From an uncultured Lachnospiraceae bacterium (GTDB taxonomy: Bacteria; Bacillota; Clostridia; Lachnospirales; Lachnospiraceae), in NCBI GenBank assembly GCA_944381575.1, contig CALWLS010000001.1:124001-188000 (forward strand): a stretch of 64,000 nt of DNA. Reading direction: 5' to 3'. The translations under genes and the position numbers were made by a program. This document shows positions 42,209 to 51,463 of the stretch, piece by piece. The notes beneath the pieces were generated by a model that was not told the DNA's origin, did not search any database, and saw nothing but the letters and a program-made list of their open reading frames with translations. Within the stretch, counting starts at the first letter, position 1; each line of letters opens with the position of its first letter.

Positions 42209-43107
42209 AGACTACGCTTTGCGGCATAGAGCTGGATAATCCTGTGATCGCTGCCAGCGGCACCTTTGGATATGGTTATGAATTTGCTGAGCTGTATGAT
42301 ATCAACATCCTTGGGAGCTTTTCATTTAAAGGAACTACTAAGGATCCGAGATACGGGAATCCGACCCCGCGGATAGCCGAGTGCGCATCGGGAATGATCA
42401 ATTCCGTAGGTCTTCAGAACCCGGGAGTCGACAAGGTTATCGAGGAGGAACTTCCAAAGCTTAAGAAATGCTTTCATAAACCGGTGATGGCAAACATAAG
42501 CGGTTTTTCAGCGGAGGAGTACGAATATGTGGCCGAAAGGCTGAATGCCGAAGATCAGATCGGTTGGTTTGAGGTGAATATAAGCTGTCCAAACGTACAT
42601 GGCGGCGGCATGGGATTCGGTACCGATCCCCATATGGCAGCAGAGGTAACAAAAAGGGTAAGGAAGGTCACCAATAAACCGGTGATAATGAAGCTTACTC
42701 CAAATGTCACGGATATTACGGAGATAGCAAAGGCCTGTGAGGCAGAGGGTGCTGACGGAATCAGCCTTATCAATACCATAATGGCCATGAGGATAGATTT
42801 AAGGACCGGAAGGCCGGTCTTAAGGAATGGAACCGGAGGCTTGAGCGGTCCCGCAGTATTTCCGGTGGCCTTAAGGATGGTCTGGCAGACCGCAAAGGCA
42901 GTAAGCATACCGATAGTGGGACTTGGAGGCATTTCATCCGCGGAGGACGTTATAGAAATGATGATGGCAGGAGCGTCGGCCGTGGAGGTAGGAGCCTGCA
43001 ATCTTACGGAGCCTTTTATATGCAAGCGTATAATAGAGGAGCTTCCGGAAAAGCTTGATAAATACGGTATAAAAAATATCAGGGACATTATAGGATCGGC
43101 CCTGTGA
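42196..43107 (+). CDS. pyrD: dihydroorotate dehydrogenase, class 1B catalytic subunit
   Basis: The 303-residue FMN TIM-barrel enzyme oxidises dihydroorotate to orotate. The active-site base is Cys in NISCPNVHGGGMGFG (class 1 enzymes use Cys), and the FMN phosphate site is GLGGISSAEDVIEMMMAGA. Presence of pyrK just upstream places it in class 1B, an NAD-dependent cytosolic form usual in Firmicutes. Confidence 0.96.
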   Translation: MERLKTTLCGIELDNPVIAASGTFGYGYEFAELYDINILGSFSFKGTTKDPRYGNPTPRIAECASGMINSVGLQNPGVDKVIEEELPKLKKCFHKPVMANISGFSAEEYEYVAERLNAEDQIGWFEVNISCPNVHGGGMGFGTDPHMAAEVTKRVRKVTNKPVIMKLTPNVTDITEIAKACEAEGADGISLINTIMAMRIDLRTGRPVLRNGTGGLSGPAVFPVALRMVWQTAKAVSIPIVGLGGISSAEDVIEMMMAGASAVEVGACNLTEPFICKRIIEELPEKLDKYGIKNIRDIIGSAL

Positions 43108-43146
43108 TACGTGAGAACAGTATGATCTGCATTCAGGAGGGGAGCA

Positions 43147-43848
43147 ATGAATAAGGATGTTATAATAGCCTGTGACTTTAAGTCAAAGGAGGAGGCCCTT
43201 AAGTTTCTTGATAAGTTTACGGACGTTAAGCCCTTTGTCAAGATCGGCATGGAGCTTTTCTACGCCGAGGGACCGGATATCGTAAGGGAGATCAAAAAGA
43301 GGGGTCATAAGGTGTTCCTTGATCTTAAGCTGCACGATATACCCAATACGGTGGAAAAGGCCATGGCCGTGCTTTCCGGGCTTGATGTGGATATAGTGAA
43401 CGTGCACGCCGCCGGTACCATAGATATGATGAAGGCGGCGTTAAAGGGGCTTATGAGGCCTGACGGCACGAGGCCCCTGATCATTGCTGTCACACAGCTT
43501 ACAAGCACTGATCAGGAACGTATGGAAAGGGATCTCCTTATAACAGGAAGGCCGATCAAAGAAGTGGTGATGCACTACGCGGTGAATGCCAAAAAGGCCG
43601 GACTTGACGGAGTCGTCTGCTCGCCTCTTGAGGCTGCTGCGGTGCACGAGGCATGCGGCAGGGATTTTATCACGGTCACTCCGGGCATAAGATTTGCCGA
43701 TAGTGAAAAGGGAGATCAGAAGAGAGTCATGACGCCTGCGGACGCCGCGGCGGCAGGATCGGACTATATAGTCGTAGGAAGGCCTGTAACGGGGGCTGAG
43801 GATCCCGTTAAAGCATATAAAAGATGCGTAAAGGATTTTATGGGTTAA
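43147..43848 (+). CDS. pyrF: orotidine 5'-phosphate decarboxylase
   Basis: PyrF removes CO2 from OMP to give UMP. The 233-residue protein has the catalytic [11 protein letters not shown] (the D-K-x-x-D triad), an N-terminal [11 protein letters not shown] and the phosphate-binding [20 protein letters not shown] lies just upstream. Its length and motifs match the group I enzymes. Confidence 0.95.
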   Translation: MNKDVIIACDFKSKEEALKFLDKFTDVKPFVKIGMELFYAEGPDIVREIKKRGHKVFLDLKLHDIPNTVEKAMAVLSGLDVDIVNVHAAGTIDMMKAALKGLMRPDGTRPLIIAVTQLTSTDQERMERDLLITGRPIKEVVMHYAVNAKKAGLDGVVCSPLEAAAVHEACGRDFITVTPGIRFADSEKGDQKRVMTPADAAAAGSDYIVVGRPVTGAEDPVKAYKRCVKDFMG

Positions 43849-43868
43849 GTATACGGAGGGCAGTTAAA

Positions 43869-44507
43869 ATGGACATGAAGGAAAAAATAGCAAAGGATCT
43901 GCTTAGCATCGGTGCCGTATTTTTAAGGCCTGACGAGCCTTTTACATGGGCTTCGGGAATAAAGAGCCCCATATATACGGATAACAGGCTCACTCTTACG
44001 GCTCCTAAAGTGAGGGATGATATCGAAAACGGCCTTGCAGAGCTTGTGAAAACTCATTTTCCTGAGGCTGAGGTCCTTATGGGCACTTCTACTGCGGGAA
44101 TAGCGCATGCGGCCATTACCGGGCATATTCTGGGCATGCCGATGGGCTACGTCAGAGGAGGCGCAAAGGACCATGGCAGGAAAAACCAGATAGAGGGCAA
44201 GCTTGAAAAGGGAGAAAAGGTCGTTGTGGTCGAGGATCTCATATCCACCGGCGGAAGCGTTATAGAGGTGGTGGATGTCTTAAGGGCAGCAGGAGCTGAG
44301 GTCCTGGGCATCATAAGCATATTTACCTACGGAATGAAAAAAAGCAGGGATAAGCTTGCGGACGCCGACGTGGTAAATTACTCCCTTACGGATCTTGACA
44401 CCGTTGCTGAGGTGGCTGCAAGGGAAGGATACATACCGGATAACGATATCGCAAGACTTTTAAAGTTCAGGGATGATCCTTCCGACGAGAGCTGGATAAA
44501 GGCCTGA
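43869..44507 (+). CDS. pyrE: orotate phosphoribosyltransferase
   Basis: PyrE joins orotate and PRPP to make OMP. The 212-residue protein has the PRPP-binding motif VVVVEDLISTGGSVIEVV, the FTWASGIKSPIYTDNR start region and the mobile loop RGGAKDHGRKNQIEG. ATG 43869 has GGAGGG upstream and gives the normal N-terminus; a GTG-like reading from 43824 inside pyrF is unnecessary. Confidence 0.95.
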   Translation: MDMKEKIAKDLLSIGAVFLRPDEPFTWASGIKSPIYTDNRLTLTAPKVRDDIENGLAELVKTHFPEAEVLMGTSTAGIAHAAITGHILGMPMGYVRGGAKDHGRKNQIEGKLEKGEKVVVVEDLISTGGSVIEVVDVLRAAGAEVLGIISIFTYGMKKSRDKLADADVVNYSLTDLDTVAEVAAREGYIPDNDIARLLKFRDDPSDESWIKA

Positions 44508-44549
44508 GCACTATCCTAAAAACATACAATGAAGGGAGATACTGTAGTA

Positions 44550-45464
44550 ATGAGAAGCCTGATCAATATACTGGACCTTTCCGTTGAGGAGATAGATGAG
44601 CTTATCAAAATTGCCTGCGACATAATAGACCACCCGGATAAATACAGTGAAAAATGCCGGGGTAAGAAGCTGGCAACACTGTTCTTCGAGCCCTCCACAA
44701 GGACGAGGCTCAGCTTTGAGGCTGCCATGATGGAGCTTGGCGGTAATGTCCTCGGATTTTCGGAGGCTCAGAGCTCCTCCGCTGCCAAGGGCGAAAGCGT
44801 GGGGGACACAGCAAGGACGGTGAGCTGCTACGCAGACATCATAGCCATGAGACACCCTAAGGAAGGCGCACCATATGTGGCCGCAAGCCGCGCTACGGTG
44901 CCTGTCATAAATGCGGGTGACGGCGGACATAATCATCCTACCCAGACTCTTGCAGACCTGCTTACCATATACAGGGAGAAGGGTTCGTTTAACGACCTTA
45001 CCGTGGGCTTCTGCGGAGACCTTAAGTTCGGAAGGACCGTTCATTCACTTATAGAAGCCCTCTCAAGATATAAGGGCATCAAGGTGGTGCTCATATCTCC
45101 GGAGGAATTAAAGCTCCCGAGCTATGTGAAAAAGGACGTTTTAAAGGCCAACGGGATCCCGTACGAGCAAACAACGGACTTTGACAGCGCCATACCTTCC
45201 CTGGACATACTTTACATGACAAGAGTACAGAAGGAACGCTTCTTTAACGAGGAGGATTATTTAAGACTTAAGGACAGCTATATACTTGAGCCTTCAAGAC
45301 TTGAACATGCCAAGAAGGATCTTGTGATCATGCATCCGCTTCCAAGAGTTAATGAGATAAGCACGGAGATAGACAAGGATCCGAGAGCCCATTATTTCGA
45401 TCAGGTGGCGAATGGAAAATACATGAGAGAGGCGCTTATACTTAAATTTCTCGGGATTATGTAA
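44550..45464 (+). CDS. pyrB: aspartate carbamoyltransferase catalytic subunit
   Basis: The 304-residue transcarbamylase joins carbamoyl phosphate and aspartate. The carbamoyl-phosphate site STRTRLSFE, the loop SSSAAKGES and the [11 protein letters not shown] motif are those of aspartate, not ornithine, transcarbamylase. ATG 44550 lies behind AAGGGAG; an ATG 21 bases earlier is less likely. The following pyrI supplies the regulatory chain. Confidence 0.95.
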   Translation: MRSLINILDLSVEEIDELIKIACDIIDHPDKYSEKCRGKKLATLFFEPSTRTRLSFEAAMMELGGNVLGFSEAQSSSAAKGESVGDTARTVSCYADIIAMRHPKEGAPYVAASRATVPVINAGDGGHNHPTQTLADLLTIYREKGSFNDLTVGFCGDLKFGRTVHSLIEALSRYKGIKVVLISPEELKLPSYVKKDVLKANGIPYEQTTDFDSAIPSLDILYMTRVQKERFFNEEDYLRLKDSYILEPSRLEHAKKDLVIMHPLPRVNEISTEIDKDPRAHYFDQVANGKYMREALILKFLGIM

Positions 45465-45479
45465 TGGAGGCTTTGGTTT

Positions 45480-45908
45480 ATGAGAGTTGACGGCATTCAG
45501 AACGGAATAGTTATTGACCATATAAAGGCTGGCAGGGGTATGGAGATATACGACCTCCTGGAGCTTAAGGATAAGGACTGCTCGGTTGCCCTTATGATAA
45601 ATGTTGTGAGCAGCAAAATGGGCAGAAAGGATATCATCAAGATAGACTCTGATATCCCTGTGGACTATGATGTTATAGGGTATGTAGATCCGGGAGCGAC
45701 AATCAATACCATCAAGGATGGAAAACTTATAGGAAAGACTAATCTCAAGCTTCCTAAAAAGCTTGTAAATGTTATCAAATGCAAAAATCCAAGATGCATA
45801 ACATCCACGGAGCAGGAACTGGACCAGATATTCAGGCTCACTGATGAGGAGAACAAGATATACAGATGCATCTACTGTGAAACAGCGGCAAAAAGTAAGC
45901 AGAAGTGA
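45480..45908 (+). CDS. pyrI: aspartate carbamoyltransferase regulatory subunit
   Basis: PyrI (142 residues) binds CTP/ATP and regulates PyrB. Its four zinc cysteines are in CKNPRC near residues 101-106 and CIYC near 132-135. The allosteric N-terminal domain starts RVDGIQNGIVIDHIKAG. It implies feedback-controlled pyrimidine synthesis. It ends 19 bases before purE. Confidence 0.95.
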   Translation: MRVDGIQNGIVIDHIKAGRGMEIYDLLELKDKDCSVALMINVVSSKMGRKDIIKIDSDIPVDYDVIGYVDPGATINTIKDGKLIGKTNLKLPKKLVNVIKCKNPRCITSTEQELDQIFRLTDEENKIYRCIYCETAAKSKQK

Positions 45909-45927
45909 TCCCGGAAGGAGGATATAT

Positions 45928-46419
45928 ATGAAAAAGATAGGAATAGTAATGGGGAGCGACAGCGATCTTCCGATAATAGAAAAGTCAGTCAATGTACTTA
46001 AGGAGCTAAAGATACCGTATGAGGTGCATATCTACTCAGCTCACAGGACACCTGAGGAGGCAAGGGATTTTGCGGTAAACGCAAGGGCAAACGGCATAGG
46101 CGTCATAATCGCGGCAGCGGGCATGGCGGCCCATCTGGCAGGAGCCATGGCGGCTAATACCACGCTGCCGGTAATAGGAATACCGTGCAAGGGACCGGTA
46201 TTTGACGGCATGGACGCTCTTTTATCCACCGTACAGATGCCTACAGGGATCCCGGTGGCGACGGTAGCCGTGGGAGCAGGTGGAAACGCAGCGCTGCTTG
46301 CGGCACAGATACTTGCCGTAACAGATACGGAGATCGAAGCAAAGCTCAGGGCTAAAAGGGAGGCCGATGCGGCAAAGGTCCTTGAAAAAGACAAAAACGT
46401 AATGGATAAACTTTCGTGA
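45928..46419 (+). CDS. purE: N5-carboxyaminoimidazole ribonucleotide mutase PurE
   Basis: PurE makes CAIR in purine synthesis. The 163-residue protein has the typical GSDSDLPII start and the active-site SAHRTPE, and it ends with the usual helix. SD AAGGAGG precedes ATG 45928; a longer reading within pyrI would not match the family. The length suits class I PurE (which needs PurK); class II enzymes are closely related. It directly follows the pyr genes, so purine and pyrimidine operons may be co-transcribed. Confidence 0.93.
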   Translation: MKKIGIVMGSDSDLPIIEKSVNVLKELKIPYEVHIYSAHRTPEEARDFAVNARANGIGVIIAAAGMAAHLAGAMAANTTLPVIGIPCKGPVFDGMDALLSTVQMPTGIPVATVAVGAGGNAALLAAQILAVTDTEIEAKLRAKREADAAKVLEKDKNVMDKLS

Positions 46420-46496
46420 TTACCCTTTTTAACGGAATGACTTTGGGATATAATCTTAGATATATACTTTAAAATATCAGGAGAGGCGGTTATTAT

Positions 46497-47534
46497 ATGG
46501 GCGTTTCACATTCAGCTTCATACGCGGCTGCAGGTGTCAATATAGAGGCGGGCTACGAAGGCGTAAAGCTTATGAAAAAGCACGTTGAAAGGACTTTCAC
46601 CAGGGGAGTGGTTTCAGATATAGGAGGATTTGGAGGACTGTTCATGCCTGATCTTTCAGGTATGACTGAGCCGGTCCTTGTTTCCGGAACTGACGGAGTA
46701 GGTACAAAGCAGCGCATAGCGCAGATAATGGATAAGCATGATACCGTGGGCATAGACTGCGTCGCCATGTGCGTCAACGATGTTGTCTGCTGCGGCGCGA
46801 AGCCGCTTTTTTTCCTTGATTATATCGCCATAGGAAAGAATGACCCTCATAAGATCGAAAAGTTAGTGGCCGGCGTTGCCGAAGGCTGCGTACAGGCCGG
46901 CTGCGCCCTCATAGGCGGAGAAACTGCGGAGCATCCCGGCGTAATGGCGGCGGACGACTACGATCTTGCCGGTTTTACGGTGGGCATAGTCGACAAGTCG
47001 AAAATAATCGATAACAAACTCATGAAAAAAGGAGACGTTGTCATTGCCCTTGGCTCAAGCGGCATTCATTCCAACGGATATTCACTTGTAAGAAAGGTCT
47101 TCGATATTGAGTCGGCAGATCTTGATAAATACTATGAGGAGCTTGGGGGTACTCTGGGAGAGGCTCTCCTTAAGCCTACAAGGATATATGTAAAGCAGGT
47201 ATTAAAGGCTGTGGACGGCTGTGCGGTACATGGCATAAGTCACATAACCGGCGGAGGCTTCTACGAGAATATACCTCGTTCCGTGCCTGACGGGCTCACT
47301 GCAAGGATCGAAAAGTCAAAGATAAAGATACTGCCGATATTCGAGCTGCTTCAAAAGACCGGAGGCATTCCTGAGAGGGATATGTTCAATACCTATAACA
47401 TGGGCGTAGGCATGAGCGTTATAGTGGACAGCGCCGATGCGGATAAGTGCATTGACATACTTAAGGCCGAGGGCGAGGACGCCTATGTGATAGGAGAGAT
47501 AACAGAAGGCAGCGAGAAGATAGAGATAGTTTAA
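46497..47534 (+). CDS. purM: phosphoribosylformylglycinamidine cyclo-ligase (AIR synthetase)
   Basis: PurM closes the imidazole ring using ATP. The 345-residue protein starts with [16 protein letters not shown] and includes [39 protein letters not shown] and [13 protein letters not shown], all signatures. SD AGGAG is upstream. A TATAAT-like box (46449-46454) lies in the 77-bp gap after purE, but the -35 is poor. Confidence 0.96.
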   Translation: MGVSHSASYAAAGVNIEAGYEGVKLMKKHVERTFTRGVVSDIGGFGGLFMPDLSGMTEPVLVSGTDGVGTKQRIAQIMDKHDTVGIDCVAMCVNDVVCCGAKPLFFLDYIAIGKNDPHKIEKLVAGVAEGCVQAGCALIGGETAEHPGVMAADDYDLAGFTVGIVDKSKIIDNKLMKKGDVVIALGSSGIHSNGYSLVRKVFDIESADLDKYYEELGGTLGEALLKPTRIYVKQVLKAVDGCAVHGISHITGGGFYENIPRSVPDGLTARIEKSKIKILPIFELLQKTGGIPERDMFNTYNMGVGMSVIVDSADADKCIDILKAEGEDAYVIGEITEGSEKIEIV

Positions 47535-47549
47535 CCGGACGGGATAGAA

Positions 47550-48191
47550 ATGACAAAAGGCGGAAAAAATAAAAAAATCATCAATATAGCCGTACTTGTT
47601 TCAGGGGGCGGCACAAATCTGCAGGCGCTTATTGATGCGGAAAGGTCCGGCATAATAAAGAGCGGAAGCATAAAATTAGTGCTGTCCAACAATAGAAACG
47701 CCTATGCCCTTACAAGGGCGGAAAATGCCGGGATACCGCACGACTGCATAACAAAGAGCGACTGCGGCGGAGATGTAAAGCTTTTTGAAAAACGTCTGAT
47801 GGACAGGCTTGATGAGGCGGGAACAGATCTCATAATCCTGGCCGGGTTCATGAGCATACTGTCGGCGGATTTCATAGAGCATTACCGTGACAGGATCATA
47901 AACGTGCATCCTTCACTCATACCTTCCTTCTGCGGACAGGGCTTTTACGGCCTTAAGGTGCATGAGGCGGCTCTTGAGTACGGTGTAAAGGTCACGGGCG
48001 CAACGGTGCATTTTGTAAATGAAATACCGGACGGAGGCCGTATAATCCTGCAGAAGGCGGTTAAGATCCATGATGGAGATACGCCGGAAAAACTTCAGAA
48101 AAGAGTAATGAAGCAGGCTGAGTGGAAAATACTGCCGGAGGCTGCGGAGATAGTTTCAGCTGAGCTGTTAAAAGGGAAAGAGGATCACTGA
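47550..48191 (+). CDS. purN: phosphoribosylglycinamide formyltransferase
   Basis: The 213-residue folate-dependent enzyme adds the first formyl group to GAR. The N-terminal LVSGGGTNLQALIDA, the catalytic INVHPSLIPSFCG (Asn and His) and GATVHFVNEIPDGGRII (with the assisting Asp in the family) are visible. Its stop overlaps the next start by one base. Confidence 0.94.
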   Translation: MTKGGKNKKIINIAVLVSGGGTNLQALIDAERSGIIKSGSIKLVLSNNRNAYALTRAENAGIPHDCITKSDCGGDVKLFEKRLMDRLDEAGTDLIILAGFMSILSADFIEHYRDRIINVHPSLIPSFCGQGFYGLKVHEAALEYGVKVTGATVHFVNEIPDGGRIILQKAVKIHDGDTPEKLQKRVMKQAEWKILPEAAEIVSAELLKGKEDH

Positions 48192-48901
48192 TGAATGTAT
48201 ATGAGATATCACACATAACTGATAAACTTAAAAACAATACTTATCCCGGACGCGGCATCATTCTTGGAGTGACGCCTGACGGGAGAAAAAAGGTCTGCGC
48301 TTATTTCATTATGGGAAGGAGCCAGAACAGCCGAAACAGGGTGTTTACCGAGACGGTTGACGGTATCTGCACAGAGGCCTTCGATCCTTCGCTTTTACAG
48401 GATCCGAGCCTCATAATCTATCATCCGGTAAGGATGGTCGGAGATGTTCTCATCTGCACGAACGGGGATCAGACGGATACCATTGCCAAGGCAATAATGG
48501 ATGGAGGCACCTTTGAGGAGGCTTTAAGGACGAGGGAGTTTGAACCGGACGGTCCCAACTGGACTCCGAGGATCTCCGGAATAGTTGCTGAGGACGGAAG
48601 CTATAAGCTTTCGATACTTAAGTCGGCAGATGCAGAAGGCACAGCCTGCGTAAGACAGTTCTTTGAGTATCCGCCGATGCCGGGCGTGGGGCATTTCATA
48701 CATACCTACGTGACGGACGGAAATCCGATCCCTACGTTCCAGGGCGAGCCTGAAAGGGTGGATATATCCGATGATCTTGATACATATGCCGGAATGCTGT
48801 GGACAAATCTCAACAGTGACAATAAGGTATCGCTTTTCGTAAGATATACCGATATTGAAACGGGCGAGTACGAGCAGCTTATCGTAAATGACAACACCTG
48901 A
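48191..48901 (+). CDS. IMP cyclohydrolase, PurO-like (archaeal type)
   Basis: This 236-residue protein resembles the archaeal-type IMP cyclohydrolase family (PurO), which closes FAICAR to IMP. The region YPGRGIILGVTPDGRKKVCA and AYFIMGRSQNSRNRVF match its N-terminal nucleophile-hydrolase-like fold, although the catalysis does not involve autocleavage. Position between purN and a stand-alone AICAR transformylase is consistent. The two together replace bifunctional PurH. I am fairly sure of the family and less so of the exact activity. Confidence 0.82.
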   Translation: MNVYEISHITDKLKNNTYPGRGIILGVTPDGRKKVCAYFIMGRSQNSRNRVFTETVDGICTEAFDPSLLQDPSLIIYHPVRMVGDVLICTNGDQTDTIAKAIMDGGTFEEALRTREFEPDGPNWTPRISGIVAEDGSYKLSILKSADAEGTACVRQFFEYPPMPGVGHFIHTYVTDGNPIPTFQGEPERVDISDDLDTYAGMLWTNLNSDNKVSLFVRYTDIETGEYEQLIVNDNT

Positions 48902-48927
48902 TCAGTCAGACAGGCTGGTTTTTAAAT

Positions 48928-48951
48928 TGCCGGAGCGACAAAGCCCCGGCA
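48928..48951 (+). other. hairpin before the AICAR transformylase gene
   Basis: TGCCGG (48928-48933) pairs with CCGGCA (48946-48951). T residues follow after a short gap (GTTTTTAAG). This could be a weak attenuator or processing site inside the pur operon. Confidence 0.35.
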
Positions 48952-48980
48952 TATAGCGTTTTTAAGTTCGGAGGCGAAAT

Positions 48981-50159
48981 ATGAAAGAAATACAGTTAAA
49001 GTACGGATGTAATCCAAATCAGAAACCGTCGCGCATATTCATGAGGGACGGATCGGATCTGCCGGTAGAGGTACTGAACGGACGTCCCGGGTTTATCAAT
49101 TTCCTTGACGCGTTCAATTCCTGGCAGCTGGTAAAGGAACTTAAGGAAGCCACAGGACTTCCGTCCGCCGCATCCTTCAAGCACGTTTCGCCTGCCGGAG
49201 CAGCTGTTGCAAAGGAGCTTACGGAGATTGAGAAGCATATCTACTTTGTGGATGAGGATGCTGAGATAACTCCTATTGCTTCAGCCTACATAAGGGCGAG
49301 AGGAGCTGACAGGCTCTGCTCCTACGGCGACTGGGCAGCCCTCAGCGATACCTGCGATAAGGCCACGGCCCTCTATCTTAAGGATGAGGTGTCAGACGGT
49401 ATCATTGCCCCGGACTATACCGAAGAAGCCCTTGAGATACTTAAGACAAAGAAAAAGGGAAATTACAATGTGGTAAAGATAGATCCTTCATATGTTCCTG
49501 CAAAGGAGGAGTTCAAGGATGTATTCGGCATCACCTTTGAGCAGGGGCACAATGATTTCAGGATAGATAAGGAGCTCCTGTCCAATATAGTGACTAAGAA
49601 TAAGGAGCTTCCGGAGAGCGCTGCCATTGATATGATCGTATCCCTCATAACCCTGAAATACACCCAGTCTAACTCTGTCTGCTATGTAAAGGACGGACAG
49701 GCCATAGGAGTTGGAGCCGGGCAGCAGAGCAGGATCCACTGTACGAGGCTTGCCGGAAACAAGGCCGATAACTGGTATATGAGACAGAATCCAAAGGTTC
49801 TTGGACTTAAGTTCGTGGACGGCATCAGGAGGCCGGACAGGGATAACGCCATAGATATATATACCTCGGACGAGTATGAGGATGTACTTAGGGACGGCGA
49901 GTGGCAGAGGATATTCAAGGAAAAGCCTGAGGTCCTTACCGCTGAGGAAAAGAAGGCGTGGATCGCCACCCAGTCAGGAGTGACCGTCGGATCAGACGCG
50001 TTCTTCCCGTTCGGCGATAATGTTGAAAGGGCAAGGAAGTCAGGCGTGAAATACATTGCTGAGCCGGGAGGATCCATACGTGATGACAATGTCATAGAGA
50101 CGGCGGATAAGTACGGCATGGTAATGGCATTTACGGGTATGAGGCTCTTCCATCATTAA
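48981..50159 (+). CDS. purH: AICAR formyltransferase (monofunctional, PurH C-terminal type)
   Basis: The 392-residue protein aligns in motif with the AICAR-formyltransferase half of PurH: KYGCNPNQKPSR, GRPGFINFLDAFNSWQLVKEL, ASFKHVSPAGAAV (with the catalytic Lys-His pair) and GVGAGQQSRIHCTRLAG. The IMP cyclohydrolase (MGS-like) half is absent, and the preceding gene fills that role. It uses 10-formyl-tetrahydrofolate. SD GGAGG is upstream. In other naming systems this form is PurV. Confidence 0.9.
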   Translation: MKEIQLKYGCNPNQKPSRIFMRDGSDLPVEVLNGRPGFINFLDAFNSWQLVKELKEATGLPSAASFKHVSPAGAAVAKELTEIEKHIYFVDEDAEITPIASAYIRARGADRLCSYGDWAALSDTCDKATALYLKDEVSDGIIAPDYTEEALEILKTKKKGNYNVVKIDPSYVPAKEEFKDVFGITFEQGHNDFRIDKELLSNIVTKNKELPESAAIDMIVSLITLKYTQSNSVCYVKDGQAIGVGAGQQSRIHCTRLAGNKADNWYMRQNPKVLGLKFVDGIRRPDRDNAIDIYTSDEYEDVLRDGEWQRIFKEKPEVLTAEEKKAWIATQSGVTVGSDAFFPFGDNVERARKSGVKYIAEPGGSIRDDNVIETADKYGMVMAFTGMRLFHH

Positions 50160-50179
50160 TAATTTCCGAGGTTTGATAT

Positions 50180-51439
50180 ATGAAGATTCTTGTTGTAGGC
50201 GGAGGCGGACGCGAGCACGCCATAATCAAAAAAATAAAGCTCAATAAAAATGTTGAAAAAATATACGCTCTTCCGGGTAACGGCGGCATTGCCGGGGACG
50301 CGGAATGCGTGGACATAGGCGCCAAGGATATCGATAAGATAGTCGCCTTTGCCAGGGATAACGGCATAGACTATGCTGTTGTAGCACCTGATGATCCCCT
50401 TGTTTTAGGCTGTGTGGACGCTTTGAGGGAGGCCGGGATACCTGCCTTCGGTCCGGACAAAAAGGCAGCCGTGATAGAAGGCTCAAAGGTATTTTCCAAA
50501 AACCTTATGAAAAAATACGGTATACCTACAGCCGGCTACGAGGTCTTTGACGATATGGATAAGGCCCTTGAGTACCTTGAAACGGCTCCGATCCCAACGG
50601 TCATCAAGGCTGACGGCCTCGCTCTTGGAAAGGGAGTCATAATCGCTTCCACAAGGGAGGAGGCAAAGGATGCGGTAAAGAGCATGATGGAGGATAAGAT
50701 CTTCGGAAAGAGCGGAGAACATATCGTTATAGAGGAGTTTCTTGAGGGTCCTGAGGTCTCCGTGCTTTCATTTACGGATGGAAAAACCGTGGTGCCTATG
50801 ATATCCTCCATGGATCACAAAAGAGCAGGGGACAACGATACCGGACTCAATACCGGAGGCATGGGTACGGTGGCGCCAAATCCTTACTATACGGCTGAGG
50901 TCGCAAAGGAGTGCATGGATAAGATATTCCTGCCTACGATAAATGCAATGAACAGCGAGGGAAGGACATTTAAGGGGTGCCTTTATTTCGGGCTCATGAT
51001 CACAAAGGACGGACCTAAGGTAATAGAATATAACTGCCGTTTCGGAGATCCTGAGACCCAGGTGGTGCTCCCGCTGCTTGAATCCGATCTTCTGGATATA
51101 ATGATGGCCGTGACCGAGGGAAGGCTCAGCGGGCAGGAGGTCAGATTCAGCGATAAAAATGCCTGCTGCGTAATAATGGCCTCAGACGGATATCCGGTAA
51201 AATATGAGAAGGGCTATGAGATAAGCATTCCTGAGGATATCAGGGATAATATATATGTGGCCGGAGCAAAGCTTAAGGATGGAAAGCTCCTTACCGACGG
51301 CGGCAGGGTGCTTGGATGCACGGCGGTTGCAGAAACTTTAAAGGATGCCGTGGATAAAGCCTATGCGATGGTTGACAGGGTACATTTTGATAACGAATAT
51401 TTCCGTCACGATATAGGCAGGAGAGCCTTAGAGGCGTGA
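50180..51439 (+). CDS. purD: phosphoribosylamine-glycine ligase (GAR synthetase)
   Basis: PurD ligates glycine to phosphoribosylamine. The 419-residue ATP-grasp enzyme starts KILVVGGGGREHAI, and has LPGNGG, ADGLALGKGV, EEFLEGPEVSVLSFTDG, and NTGGMGT, then NCRFGDPETQ. All typical. It lies between the AICAR transformylase and purL in the same orientation. Confidence 0.96.
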   Translation: MKILVVGGGGREHAIIKKIKLNKNVEKIYALPGNGGIAGDAECVDIGAKDIDKIVAFARDNGIDYAVVAPDDPLVLGCVDALREAGIPAFGPDKKAAVIEGSKVFSKNLMKKYGIPTAGYEVFDDMDKALEYLETAPIPTVIKADGLALGKGVIIASTREEAKDAVKSMMEDKIFGKSGEHIVIEEFLEGPEVSVLSFTDGKTVVPMISSMDHKRAGDNDTGLNTGGMGTVAPNPYYTAEVAKECMDKIFLPTINAMNSEGRTFKGCLYFGLMITKDGPKVIEYNCRFGDPETQVVLPLLESDLLDIMMAVTEGRLSGQEVRFSDKNACCVIMASDGYPVKYEKGYEISIPEDIRDNIYVAGAKLKDGKLLTDGGRVLGCTAVAETLKDAVDKAYAMVDRVHFDNEYFRHDIGRRALEA

Positions 51440-51463
51440 CGTAAATACAAAGGGGTTTATTAA

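Noticed and set aside
46440-46500. Possible purine riboswitch upstream of purM
   Set aside because: ATATAATC resembles part of the purine aptamer, but the conserved loops and three-way junction sequences are missing and the gap is only 77 bases.
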